A stretch of 64,000 nucleotides of DNA, taken from Methylotenera sp. L2L1. GTDB lineage: Bacteria > Pseudomonadota > Gammaproteobacteria > Burkholderiales > Methylophilaceae. Location of the stretch: contig NZ_JQMG01000001.1 in NCBI RefSeq assembly GCF_000744605.1, positions 1,922,001 to 1,986,000 of the forward strand, in the 5' to 3' direction. Below the pieces are notes generated by a model. It was not told the origin of the DNA, did no database searches, and saw only the letters and a program-made list of their open reading frames with translations. Shown one piece after another: positions 28,627 through 36,749 of this stretch. Each line of letters begins with the position of its first letter. The first letter of the stretch is position 1. The translations under genes and the position numbers were made by a program.

Positions 28627-29862
28627 ATGGCAGTTAATCAACCTAATACGCGTGAACAGTCCGCACCCAAAGCCCAGTCTGGCAAAAACCAAACAAGCAG
28701 ACAAGCGCCAAACCGATACTTTGCCACATGCCCACGCGGCTTAGAGCAACTACTTGCAGATGAGCTTAAACAAGTGAGTGCAAAAGTGGTGAATGTGACC
28801 GATGGCGGTGTAAGTTTTGATGGTGATTGGTCAGTGTGTTATGCCGCCAATTTAAACTCACGTACCGCAACACGTATTTTGTGGCAAGTAGGCCGTGGTA
28901 AATATTTGAACGAAGAAGATTTGTTTGAAGCTGCGTATAAAATGAACTGGCCACAATGGTTTGATGTCAGGCATGACTTCATGGTAAAAGTAACAGGCGT
29001 TAAATGCCCGTTAAAAAGCCTAGAGTTCGCCACCCTAAAAATTAAAGATGCAGTATGCGATAAATTTAGGTTAGCGGTAGGTAGCCGCCCCTATATCGAT
29101 ACTAAAACGCCTAGTGTGCGTATACATGCCTATTTAACCACAGACGAGTATCAATACTATGTTGATACCTCAGGCGCCGCGTTGTACCAGCGTGGCAATC
29201 GCGGTGCAAGTATTGAAGCGCCATTGCGCGAGAACTTGGCTGCAGGTATTTTAAAACTCACAGGTTGGCAAGCAGGCCAGCCATTACTAGACCCAATGTG
29301 TGGCAGTGGTACTTTTCTGTTAGAGGCTGCCATGGTTGCACTCGATATGGCACCAGGCATTAAACGTGAGTTTGGCTTTGAAAAGCTAAAAACGTTTGAA
29401 TCTGATACTTGGAAGAAAATCAAAAACCAAGCCTTGAGCAAAGTGAAGAAAGTCAGCTTCCAAAAAATCTACGGCTCAGATATGGATTTACGCGCAGTAC
29501 GTGTCACTAAGCAAAATCTAGAATCAGCAGGTTTGCTAGAGGCGGTGCAAGTGTCGCATGTTGATATGTTAGACGTTGTACCACCAGCAGATCACGGCGT
29601 ATTAGTGGCTAACCCACCATACGGTGTGCGTATTGGTGAGGATGAAGAGCTTACATTGCTATACCCAAAAATGGGTGAAACGCTAAAACGTAAATTTGCA
29701 GGTTGGAATGCATATTTCCTCACAAATGATTTGCGCATGCCTAAGCTCATGCGCCTTGCTCCGAGCAAAAAAACACCATTATTCAATGGCCCGTTAGAAT
29801 GCCGTTTATTTGAAATCAAAATGGTGGCAGGCTCAAACCGTAAAGACAAACCGGACGCATAA
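28627..29862 (+). CDS. rlmL: RlmL-type 23S rRNA (guanine-N2) methyltransferase
   Basis: 411 aa. A basic, Gln/Ser-rich N-terminus (about 1-28), an RNA-binding THUMP domain (about 45-155) and the UPF0020 methyltransferase domain, with motif I DPMCGSGTFLLEAA at about 222-235 and the catalytic NPPYGVRIGE near 330. Corresponds to the N-terminal half of gammaproteobacterial RlmKL, which makes m2G2445 in 23S rRNA; the RlmK half is not fused. It follows the previous gene with 3 bp between. Confidence 0.87.
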   Translation: MAVNQPNTREQSAPKAQSGKNQTSRQAPNRYFATCPRGLEQLLADELKQVSAKVVNVTDGGVSFDGDWSVCYAANLNSRTATRILWQVGRGKYLNEEDLFEAAYKMNWPQWFDVRHDFMVKVTGVKCPLKSLEFATLKIKDAVCDKFRLAVGSRPYIDTKTPSVRIHAYLTTDEYQYYVDTSGAALYQRGNRGASIEAPLRENLAAGILKLTGWQAGQPLLDPMCGSGTFLLEAAMVALDMAPGIKREFGFEKLKTFESDTWKKIKNQALSKVKKVSFQKIYGSDMDLRAVRVTKQNLESAGLLEAVQVSHVDMLDVVPPADHGVLVANPPYGVRIGEDEELTLLYPKMGETLKRKFAGWNAYFLTNDLRMPKLMRLAPSKKTPLFNGPLECRLFEIKMVAGSNRKDKPDA

Positions 29863-29871
29863 GGAAACAAC

Positions 29872-30222
29872 ATGGCAGACTCATTGGATGCGCTAAGAGC
29901 CAGAGTAAATAATTTTGTGACGGAGCGAGACTGGGCACAGTTTCACTCACCAAAGAATCTTGCTATGGCTATGATTGTAGAAGCGGGCGAGGTGGTAGAG
30001 CATTTTCAATGGATGACAGAGCAAGAAAGCCGTCAGTTAGATGCACAGACGAAAGAGCAGGTGGGGCAGGAGTTATCTGACACTTTAGTGTATCTGCTAC
30101 GGATTGCAGAAGTTTGCGGTATCGATTTAATAGAAGCAGCGAATAAAAAAATAGATTTAAATGCTAAAAAATACCCAGTAGAAAAATGTAAGGGCAGCAA
30201 CGCCAAATATACGAATTATTAG
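29872..30222 (+). CDS. MazG-like nucleotide pyrophosphohydrolase
   Basis: 116 aa. The all-alpha NTP-PPase fold of the MazG/RS21-C6 type is indicated by EAGEVVEHFQW (metal-binding ExxE) and ELSDTLVYLLRIAE (ExxD). Closest in length to dCTPase/iMazG house-cleaning enzymes that hydrolyse non-canonical dNTPs. Starts 10 bp after rlmL with an AAGGAAAC ribosome binding site. Confidence 0.85.
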   Translation: MADSLDALRARVNNFVTERDWAQFHSPKNLAMAMIVEAGEVVEHFQWMTEQESRQLDAQTKEQVGQELSDTLVYLLRIAEVCGIDLIEAANKKIDLNAKKYPVEKCKGSNAKYTNY

Positions 30223-30225
30223 GGT

Positions 30226-30264
30226 GTTTGTAAGTATGTTGAAAAGTTTGTAAGTGTTTTGAAA
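30226..30264 (+). repeat. Two tandem 20-bp units
   Basis: GTTTGTAAGTATGTTGAAA at 30226-30244 and GTTTGTAAGTGTTTTGAAA at 30246-30264 differ at two of 19 positions. They sit just after the MazG-like stop codon, probably a simple local duplication. Confidence 0.7.
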
Positions 30265-30324
30265 GTGATAGTCGCACTACCATCCATCACATAAGCTTTT
30301 TATACCTCGCTATAAGGATCTCAC

Positions 30325-30816
30325 ATGACTGATATACATTCTCCCGTTATCGATTTGCTCAAGTCCAAAAATATTGCATTCGAGATTATAGAGATTCCAC
30401 TTAGCGAGGACAGTAAGCCTATCCGTGATTTAGAAGCCTTACTCTCAGTCAAAGGTTTAGACCCAACATCCGTAGTGCGTAGCGTGGTATTCAAGGCAGA
30501 TTCTGGTCAATATACTTTGCTCGCAGTAGCGGGCGCAGGTCGTGCGGATTGGGGCGTGCTGCGCAAGCATTTAGACGAACGTAAACTACGCATGGCTGAA
30601 TATGATGAAGTACCCGAAGCCACAGGTTATGTGGTCGGCGCAGTGCCACCCATCGCCTTACCAGAAACGCTACGCGTGTTAGTAGATAAAAGCGTGCGCA
30701 ACTATGATGCAGTGGTCATCGGCAGTGGCGTATTAGGCTATGCCTTGGCGCTTAAAGGTCAAGACTTGCTAGCCTTGTTGGCGGGCGCAGACGAAGGTGA
30801 GTTTGTAAAAGTATAG
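30325..30816 (+). CDS. YbaK/ProX-like aminoacyl-tRNA deacylase
   Basis: 163 aa. YbaK/EbsC-fold protein with VVRSVVFKADSGQYTLLAVAGAGRADW and the YVVGAVPPIALPETLRVLVD block. The family removes wrong amino acids from tRNA (for example Ala or Cys from tRNA-Pro). Which aminoacyl-tRNA this subgroup edits cannot be read from sequence. AAGGA ribosome binding site. Last plus-strand gene before the accessory minus-strand stretch. Confidence 0.82.
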   Translation: MTDIHSPVIDLLKSKNIAFEIIEIPLSEDSKPIRDLEALLSVKGLDPTSVVRSVVFKADSGQYTLLAVAGAGRADWGVLRKHLDERKLRMAEYDEVPEATGYVVGAVPPIALPETLRVLVDKSVRNYDAVVIGSGVLGYALALKGQDLLALLAGADEGEFVKV

Positions 30817-30871
30817 ATAGGCGTTGTTAATGTGGAGCGTGGTGAGCTAAATAGCGTCATCACTTTGATTG

Positions 30872-31087
30872 TTATTTACCGGGACGGCCAATTGTTTTGC
30901 AATGCGCGTCTTTATATGGCCCATCTATTTGCACCCAGCCTTTACCTGGTGGAGTTTGCGTGCACCATACGCTACCATCCAACTTACTTTTCCATAAGTA
31001 CCAAGGGGCTGGCGCTGCAATAACGGCAAACGACATCAGTAGCCCGATTGCTACAAGTGTCATACTTTTCATCATCGCTTTATCCAC
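30872..31087 (-). CDS. Small exported protein with one Cys pair
   Basis: 71 aa, or 67 from an internal Met. A signal peptide (MTLVAIGLLMSFAVIAAPA) is followed by about 45 mature residues rich in Trp, Gly and Pro with two cysteines (Cys42, Cys63) that could form one disulfide. Not recognised. The clean signal peptide and the balanced mature sequence suggest a real gene rather than chance. Confidence 0.6.
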   Translation of the reverse strand: MDKAMMKSMTLVAIGLLMSFAVIAAPAPWYLWKSKLDGSVWCTQTPPGKGWVQIDGPYKDAHCKTIGRPGK

Positions 31088-31133
31088 TTTATTGTTACGC
31101 TGTTAATAGTTACAACGCATGAGTAGTCGCTGT

Positions 31134-31211
31134 GTCGGGTGGGGTTTAAACCTAGCGCAGTAGTAACACGGGTAATACTGCACGGCGTGGGTCACTAGTG
31201 CCCCAACCGAC
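31134..31211. repeat. MITE-like repeat, copy 1
   Basis: Ends GTCGGGTGGGG and CCCCAACCGAC are near-perfect inverted repeats (one mismatch). It shares the GCGTGGGTCAC and GGGTGGGGT words with the copies at 31702 and 32398. Confidence 0.55.
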
Positions 31212-31226
31212 TTGGAATGACTATTG

Positions 31227-31679
31227 TTAGATATTTCGTCTGATGTGCTGTCTATCTGGCAAAACTTGCTTATCTTCCTCTGCATAGGCCTGCCTTTCAA
31301 AGAAATTATTTCTGTACCCGTTGCGGCCACGACACACTTCCCACAGGCTAGACAACGCATAGGCAGGCAAAAAGAATACTCCCCACCGCTCATATTGCCT
31401 AACATGCACATGTTCGTGCGCTCGCAGTGCGTAAAGTTCCTTGTGGCATGTGCCTAAAATGACATGACCAATTGTGATTGCGCCAAAACAAAATGGGTGA
31501 GGACGAGAGGCAAAGAAACTCCCCATCCAGCCGCCGTGAAACTCAGCTACTCCAGCCACGATACGCACTCTGCCGCCAAGCGCGAGCATAACAAGACCTA
31601 GTAATATGCCAAGTGCCGTGTTGGGCGAAGCCCAAGCATATGCAATAAGCTTGAAAATAGGCGTGCGATATGTGCGCAT
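31227..31679 (-). CDS. Small membrane protein with HExxH zincin-like motif
   Basis: 150 aa. Hydrophobic segments at about 19-35 and 99-112. Between them HEHVHVRQYERWG contains His88-Glu89-x-x-His92, the HExxH zinc-protease motif, and Glu128 in NNFFERQAY is in the right place for a third ligand of a gluzincin. Far shorter than any characterised membrane zinc protease. Family not recognised by name; activity is inference. In the accessory stretch between two MITE-like repeats. Confidence 0.7.
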   Translation of the reverse strand: MRTYRTPIFKLIAYAWASPNTALGILLGLVMLALGGRVRIVAGVAEFHGGWMGSFFASRPHPFCFGAITIGHVILGTCHKELYALRAHEHVHVRQYERWGVFFLPAYALSSLWEVCRGRNGYRNNFFERQAYAEEDKQVLPDRQHIRRNI

Positions 31680-31701
31680 TTTAAGGTGTTAAATTAAGTT
31701 G

Positions 31702-31779
31702 AGTAGGGTGGGGTAACCCCACGCGGTAGTGACAGATAATGATATTACAAGTGGTGTGTCACAACTGACCCACCACTTG
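31702..31779. repeat. MITE-like repeat, copy 2
   Basis: Begins GTAGGGTGGGGTAACCCCACGCGG and ends near TGACCCACCACTTGG, abutting the stop codon of the HPP-family gene. TAACCCCACGCGGT is shared with copy 3 at 32398. Confidence 0.55.
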
Positions 31780-31780
31780 G

Positions 31781-32287
31781 CTACCAGTATTTTGGGTACT
31801 TTGCATCACGGGTTGCATTGTTATAAACCAGTGCAACAGCCACCAACACCAAGGCACCGACTAATGTTGGGAACAGTAAAAAGCCCCAAGTTGGCTGCAT
31901 TAAAAACACGATTACTGGATTTGATCCAGCAGGTGGATGCACTGTGCGAGTAAGCATCATAAGCGCGATAGCTGTGCCAACGGCGAGCGCGACAGACCAC
32001 CAATGTGGGCCAAAAGCAAAAAGAAATACAAGGCCAACTAGAGAGCTGATGACATGGCCAGCAATTACATTTCTTGGTTGAGAAAATGGCACGTCAGGAT
32101 AGCCAAAAACTAATACACATGATGCGCCAAACGACCCAAGCACCAACGCAACTGAAAGAAAATCATTCAGTGAGGCAACGGCGGCAATGGCTAGAAAACC
32201 GCCCAACCACGCAAGAGCAACCGCTTTTGTTGATGGCTGAGGAGGTAGCGGTGCGTTATCGCCTTTCAGTTTGCTAAGAAAAGACAT
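31781..32287 (-). CDS. HPP-family integral membrane protein
   Basis: 168 aa with about four to five membrane helices. The family signatures LGSFGASCVLVFGYPDVPFS, SQPRNVIAGHVIS and TVHPPAGSNP are all present. HPP proteins are small membrane proteins; some bacterial and plastid members have been linked to nitrite transport, but this gene has no nitrogen-related neighbour, so no substrate is assigned. Followed directly by a MITE-like repeat. Confidence 0.88.
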   Translation of the reverse strand: MSFLSKLKGDNAPLPPQPSTKAVALAWLGGFLAIAAVASLNDFLSVALVLGSFGASCVLVFGYPDVPFSQPRNVIAGHVISSLVGLVFLFAFGPHWWSVALAVGTAIALMMLTRTVHPPAGSNPVIVFLMQPTWGFLLFPTLVGALVLVAVALVYNNATRDAKYPKYW

Positions 32288-32397
32288 GGTAAATCCTTAT
32301 TGGTGACTTAATGTTTGAGATAGGATGTTGGCAATATTGTCACCTAAACCCTTGTTATTAAAAATTGTATCATTGATGAGCATTCTTACCAGTTTGT

Positions 32398-32535
32398 GTA
32401 GGGTGGAGTTTTCACTCAGAATAAGAAGCTTGTTTATAAGCGACTATATTCTGTGGGGAAGCCAAATACTGGCTTAACCCCACGCGGTGGTGAGAGGTGG
32501 AAGTTGTAACGCGTGGGTCAAGTGACCCACCCTAC
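32398..32535. repeat. MITE-like repeat, copy 3, with 9-bp terminal inverted repeats
   Basis: Terminal arms GTAGGGTGG (32398-32406) and CCACCCTAC (32527-32535) are perfect inverted repeats. The interior has TTAACCCCACGCGGTGGTGA and AACGCGTGGGTCAAGTGACC, shared with the copies at 31134 and 31702. No coding capacity. It fills most of the 277-bp gap between genes. Confidence 0.65.
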
Positions 32536-32564
32536 ATGGCTAATTAGTTAGGTAGCATAATAGC

Positions 32565-33050
32565 TCAATATGTTTTGCTCAAAACGTGATAAGGTCCGTA
32601 CTTCTTTATGTCAGTTAGAAATTTCTTACTGTTGGATTTGCAAGCATTCGTGAAGAATTGCCGACTTTGAGTTAGTTTCGAGTAAAGCAGACGATCTTCT
32701 GTCTTGCTCGCTTGCGCTGTCGTAATTCCGTCAGCCATGCCAAGACATGAAATCTGAGATAGCTCCTGTAATTTCATATCCCGTTGCTTTTTTTCTATCC
32801 CGCCTACAGTAGGCATGGATTTACATGTTTCCAAGAGTTCAGCTTGAGTTGCAGTTACTCGTTTTGCATGCTCAGGAGAGCTTGGTGGCTTGTAGTCGAG
32901 CATTGATTCAATAAAAGCGATGGACATAGTCTCGCAGTAAAGATCTGTAGATGTTGGCTCAGGTGCTTGAGTTTGGCTGAGTGGTCGCGCTTGAGTGTAT
33001 GGAGCTACAACTAATAAAACTGACAAAATAGCGTTAAGGGTTTTCTTCAT
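32565..33050 (-). CDS. Uncharacterised secreted protein
   Basis: 161 aa. A signal peptide (MKKTLNAILSVLLVVAPYTQA) precedes a helical, Cys-containing domain: Cys39, Cys76, Cys101 and a late Cys, pattern compatible with two disulfides. Not recognised. The codon pattern and start context (AAAGAATG) suggest a true gene. Accessory neighbourhood. Confidence 0.6.
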   Translation of the reverse strand: MKKTLNAILSVLLVVAPYTQARPLSQTQAPEPTSTDLYCETMSIAFIESMLDYKPPSSPEHAKRVTATQAELLETCKSMPTVGGIEKKQRDMKLQELSQISCLGMADGITTAQASKTEDRLLYSKLTQSRQFFTNACKSNSKKFLTDIKKYGPYHVLSKTY

Positions 33051-33130
33051 TCTTTGTTTTCTCTAATTGTTATCGCGCCAGAAGTGTAGCTTTGGGGCGG
33101 TTGACTTGAAGCTAGTGTTAGTTAGCACAG

Positions 33131-33652
33131 TTACTTACCTGATTCAAAAGAGCCTGGAAGGATAGGAGACCATTTGCACCTTGGTTTAGGAGCTTTTTTT
33201 ATGGCTTTATCACATGCTGATATTTTTCTTTCCAACACTACTCGAACGGACGCTGTAACTGCCTTTCGAAGCTCCTCCTTAAGTTTTTTTGACGTTGATT
33301 TTAGTGTTTGAAGTTGCTCTAGTCTTTTAATATCTTGCTGGGCGCGTTTTTCCCTTTCCATCTTGGCATAAACGCTGGCTTGATATTCCAACGGGATACT
33401 CTTCAACTGTTTTATGTCGCTCCGTAACTCATTTTTGATTTTTCTAATAAGAGGGTTTGAGTTTGCTGTTTTTAATGTATTTTCGAGTGAATTTTGGTTC
33501 GGCGGCGGAGTGTGAGCATTACGTTTATGCTTTTTTAGTTTCTTTCTTGCTAATTCAACTCCACAGACAGAGCATAGAATGATTTCGTTCCTTTTAGCAT
33601 ATTTTCTGTCATTTTCTACTGTTGATGCAAGCGAATGATCTTTATGAGACAT
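33131..33652 (-). CDS. Uncharacterised protein with N-terminal C2H2-type zinc finger
   Basis: 173 aa, strongly basic. CSVCGVELARKKLKKHKRNAH (about 27-47) gives Cys-x2-Cys...His-x4-His, a C2H2-like zinc finger, rare in bacteria. The rest is predicted coiled coil (long Lys/Glu/Leu helices about 75-150), ending in PRCKWSPILPGSFESGK. No family name recognised; nucleic-acid binding is a guess from the finger and charge. Confidence 0.6.
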   Translation of the reverse strand: MSHKDHSLASTVENDRKYAKRNEIILCSVCGVELARKKLKKHKRNAHTPPPNQNSLENTLKTANSNPLIRKIKNELRSDIKQLKSIPLEYQASVYAKMEREKRAQQDIKRLEQLQTLKSTSKKLKEELRKAVTASVRVVLERKISACDKAIKKAPKPRCKWSPILPGSFESGK

Positions 33653-33701
33653 AACCGATGTGTCCTTTTTGGAGCGGTTAGTAATAGGTTAGAACGTTAA
33701 G

Positions 33702-34073
33702 TCATTTTAAAGCCTTAATTGTGTCTTGAACTTCAAATGTGAGTTTTACATTCTTTTCTGTATCCTCTTTCCACTCATTCAAAAGTGACTCAAGTAACCG
33801 TTTTGTGAGGCTACTGTATTCGGGAAAATGGCGAAGCTCATAAATGAATGCACGCTGACTTGCTAACTTTAAAAGTCCTTGAGTGTCAGTACCTCTACTG
33901 ATTTTTAGTAACAATTCGTGATATTGATCGTAGCGTTGGTTTTTTAGCTCATCCCTGCGCAAAGAAACGTAGCGGAATGCTGAAAAAGCAAGCACTATCA
34001 ATGAAAATAAAAATGCTAGAACTGTGCATGCAACTCCAATTTCATTTAGGTTTTGACGTGCCCACTCCCACAT
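33702..34073 (-). CDS. Uncharacterised protein with one membrane helix
   Basis: 123 aa. One N-terminal membrane segment (about 12-34, VACTVLAFLFSLIVLAFSAF) followed by a basic turn RRDELKNQRYDQY and a helical cytoplasmic tail. Similar short one-helix proteins are frequent in bacterial accessory regions, with no known function. Confidence 0.6.
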   Translation of the reverse strand: MWEWARQNLNEIGVACTVLAFLFSLIVLAFSAFRYVSLRRDELKNQRYDQYHELLLKISRGTDTQGLLKLASQRAFIYELRHFPEYSSLTKRLLESLLNEWKEDTEKNVKLTFEVQDTIKALK

Positions 34074-34180
34074 ACGCGGCTCCTTGATATGTTCTAACGT
34101 AAAGTAGGCATCCTAATTGACGGAAAGCTTTGCGTCAAAGAATGATTTTTTTGATCAGAATTGTCTGAGGTACCAAACAA

Positions 34181-34212
34181 AAAAGCCCAGCAAATCAATC
34201 TGCTGGGCTTTT
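34181..34212 (-). terminator. Intrinsic terminator downstream of tpx
   Basis: AAAAGCCCAGCA / TGCTGGGCTTTT is a perfect 12-bp stem with an 8-nt loop, 20 bp after the tpx stop; T runs on both strands allow bidirectional use. Confidence 0.88.
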
Positions 34213-34231
34213 CATCATTCAAGTGTACAAC

Positions 34232-34732
34232 TTATAAAACAGCCAAAGCTGCTTCGTAGTTAGGCTCGTCTGCAATTTCAGCCACTAATTCACTGTGTAG
34301 CACTTTATTATTTTCATCTAACACTACAACAGCGCGTGCTGTTAAGCCTGCTAGGCTGCTGTCTGTAATAAATACACCGTAGTCTGTTGCAAATTTTGCA
34401 GTGTCACGGAATGTCGATAATGTTACTACGTTCTCAATGCCTTCAGCACCGCAGAAGCGGCTTTGTGCGAAAGGTAAGTCAGCAGAGATGCATAATACGA
34501 CTGTGTTAGCTACGCTGCTTGCTTTTTGGTTGAATGTACGTACTGATGTTGCGCAAGTAGGTGTATCGATACTTGGGAAAATGTTTAATACTTTGCGTTT
34601 ACCAGAGAATGCATCTAGTGATTGCAATTCACGTTTTGCATTAGCAAGTGCAAAGTTAGGTGCTGTTTGGCCTGCTTGTGGTAAGTTGCCGCCAACGTTA
34701 ACTGTATTGCCTTTTAGGGTCACGGTTGCCAT
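34232..34732 (-). CDS. tpx: Thiol peroxidase, atypical 2-Cys peroxiredoxin
   Basis: 166 aa. Peroxidatic Cys60 in [16 protein letters not shown] and resolving Cys94 in QSRFCGAEG (E. coli Tpx Cys61/Cys95), with the N-terminal [20 protein letters not shown] of the family. It reduces lipid and organic peroxides using thioredoxin. The leader at 34733-34823 (minus strand) can fold (GGGGCTA/TAGCCCC). Confidence 0.97.
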   Translation of the reverse strand: MATVTLKGNTVNVGGNLPQAGQTAPNFALANAKRELQSLDAFSGKRKVLNIFPSIDTPTCATSVRTFNQKASSVANTVVLCISADLPFAQSRFCGAEGIENVVTLSTFRDTAKFATDYGVFITDSSLAGLTARAVVVLDENNKVLHSELVAEIADEPNYEAALAVL

Positions 34733-34883
34733 CTTAAATTCTCCTTGTGTATAAAGGGGCTAACTCTATCGTTTATAGCTAAAGCAATCAACCCTAAGTT
34801 GATTATGGGTTAGCAATAGCCCCGAATTGACTAGTTTTATATGCAAAAGCTAGTGATTTGTTTGATCAAGTATACCGTGTTAT

Positions 34884-36035
34884 TTAGGCGAGTAGGTCTT
34901 CACTTAAATAACCGATCGTCATGGTTTGATTGTGCAGTACGCTGTCGCTAGTATCTGGTCTTGGTGCAAACTCACCATATGAGTAAAAGCCAGTAATCGC
35001 GGTTTGACCGCCTAAAATCTGTTGTACTAATTTCACTTCATCAGTCACAAGCTCTGCCATCACGCCTTTACGCCCAACACAGCTTACGCAAATCGCTAAA
35101 CCTGTTTGGTTAACGTTGGCATGGTTAGATACTAAGTGTGCGGCATCGCCAGCACCTTCCACTAATCGGTCGTGGGTTGATTGACAGAAACGCACGGTCT
35201 CACCTTCGTTGACGTTGCCGGCAAAGGTGAGGCTGTTAGTTTTAGGATCGATTGCGAGTAAGGTACGAATCTTTTCAATATCGCGTTTACCATCTTCAAT
35301 GATAGCAAATGGGAAGTTTAAGCCACTACCAGGTAGGCCTTTAGCCGAATGTGAGCCAATATACATATTATATATAGGTAATGCTGGTTTACCATCAAGC
35401 TCAATCACTACGTTTTTATCAGACTTGGTGACTTTGCGAGGCGGGCCATATGGCTTCCATCCTAAGCCAACGCCTGTTGCGGCAATTAAGCTGTTGCCGT
35501 ATAAGCCAACGGCAATCACAAGGCCATCCGACACTGTGTCGTTAAATAGTTGTACAGTTTTATTGAAGTTAAAACCATCGCCAGCCATACCACCCATGAT
35601 TGGGGTTTCACCAAGTTCGCTTTTAAAGCCCTCAAGGAGTTCGGAGCCGTTTACATTTAAACCATCTGAATACACTAGGACAGCTTTCAAGCTATCTGAT
35701 TTTAACTGTTTGGCTAAGGTGACTGCGGTTTCAAATGAGTTTTGCATGCCAGTCATTTTGGTATGCGTGACGCGTTGTACTGTTTTTTCCCAAAGGATAG
35801 CGGTGATTTGCAGGCTGTCATCATAAACGCCGGAAGCTGTGATTTCACCAGAAGTAGAACAGCCAATGATTTGCGCTGTAGGGTAGCGCGTCTTTAATAT
35901 GCTTTGTAACTTTGCTTCACCAAAACGTTTTACTGAGCCAAATACCAATACCAAATTAGCTGATGGTAATGGTGACGTCGAGGATAAATCCTTGAGCGTC
36001 ATTTTAGCTGTTAATGATTCTTGCCTAATTATCAT
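34884..36035 (-). CDS. FIST-domain sensory protein
   Basis: 383 aa covering FIST_N (about 25-215: RYPTAQIIGCSTSGEITASG, LLEGFKSELGETPIMGGMAG) and FIST_C (about 225-365, ending AITGFYSYGEFAP). FIST proteins are intracellular small-molecule sensors, often of amino acids, usually linked to signalling genes. Divergent from pilG with a 268-bp region between them, so it probably feeds into, or is coregulated with, the Pil-Chp chemosensory pathway. Confidence 0.88.
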   Translation of the reverse strand: MIIRQESLTAKMTLKDLSSTSPLPSANLVLVFGSVKRFGEAKLQSILKTRYPTAQIIGCSTSGEITASGVYDDSLQITAILWEKTVQRVTHTKMTGMQNSFETAVTLAKQLKSDSLKAVLVYSDGLNVNGSELLEGFKSELGETPIMGGMAGDGFNFNKTVQLFNDTVSDGLVIAVGLYGNSLIAATGVGLGWKPYGPPRKVTKSDKNVVIELDGKPALPIYNMYIGSHSAKGLPGSGLNFPFAIIEDGKRDIEKIRTLLAIDPKTNSLTFAGNVNEGETVRFCQSTHDRLVEGAGDAAHLVSNHANVNQTGLAICVSCVGRKGVMAELVTDEVKLVQQILGGQTAITGFYSYGEFAPRPDTSDSVLHNQTMTIGYLSEDLLA

Positions 36036-36303
36036 GCTTACCCCTTGGTGAACTCTATTTCCCGTTAAATCTTTAGTTGTTGCGCTAGATTTTTATTTAT
36101 TATAAATTGTAATCATGAATTGTAATAAATTGTAATTTTATTATAGACTACCCTAAAGAGTGGTTGAAATAAATATTATTATTATTTTGAATAATATTTC
36201 AAATAGTATTGCTTATTAAGACAGACTATATATAAAATGAAGTAAAACAAGTGCAAAAAAGCTAATTAAAGTAGTGTTGCATATAAAATAAAGGAGCTTA
36301 CTG
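36036..36303. promoter_or_regulatory. Divergent control region FIST / pilG
   Basis: Very A+T-rich. AATTGTAAT occurs three times (36105-36113, 36118-36126, 36128-36136). A 10-bp inverted repeat AAATATTATT/AATAATATTT spans 36171-36199. AAGGAG at 36291-36296 is the pilG ribosome binding site. Confidence 0.4.
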
Positions 36304-36747
36304 GTGACCCAGGAAAAGCCGTATCAGGAAAAGCTGACATTAGATCAGCTCTCAACAATCAAGGTCATGGTCATAGATGATAGCAATACGATTCGTCGTA
36401 GTGCTGAGATATTTCTAAAGGCATCTGGTTGCCAAGTTATTCTCGCGGAAGATGGTTTTGATGCGTTAGCAAAAATATCTAACGAGAATCCTGATTTAAT
36501 TTTTGTTGATATCATGATGCCTAGGCTAGATGGGTATCAGACCTGTTCTCTCATTAAAAGAAATGCGCGTTATAAAACAACGCCTGTCATTATGCTATCT
36601 AGCAAAGATGGCTTGTTTGACCGTGCACGCGGTCGCATGGTCGGTTCAGACCAGTACCTTACCAAACCCTTTACCCAAGAAACACTGATAGAAGCAGTGC
36701 AGATTTATGCTGCAAAAGCTAAAAGTCATCAAAAAGAGGTGGATTGA
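36304..36747 (+). CDS. pilG: PilG-type single-domain response regulator
   Basis: 147 aa from a GTG preceded by AAGGAG at 7-nt spacing. A receiver domain (about 19-140) with phosphoacceptor Asp69 in LIFVDIMMPRLDGY and Lys in YLTKPFTQETL; MVIDDSNTIRRSAEIFL is the acidic pocket. No output domain. In the Pil-Chp system PilG-P promotes pilus extension and directional twitching via PilB. First gene of pilGHIJ-chpA. Confidence 0.92.
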   Translation: MTQEKPYQEKLTLDQLSTIKVMVIDDSNTIRRSAEIFLKASGCQVILAEDGFDALAKISNENPDLIFVDIMMPRLDGYQTCSLIKRNARYKTTPVIMLSSKDGLFDRARGRMVGSDQYLTKPFTQETLIEAVQIYAAKAKSHQKEVD

Positions 36748-36749
36748 AT

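Noticed and set aside
35209-35826. 205-codon plus-strand frame opposite the FIST gene
   Set aside because: Antisense of a conserved gene; no family similarity visible.
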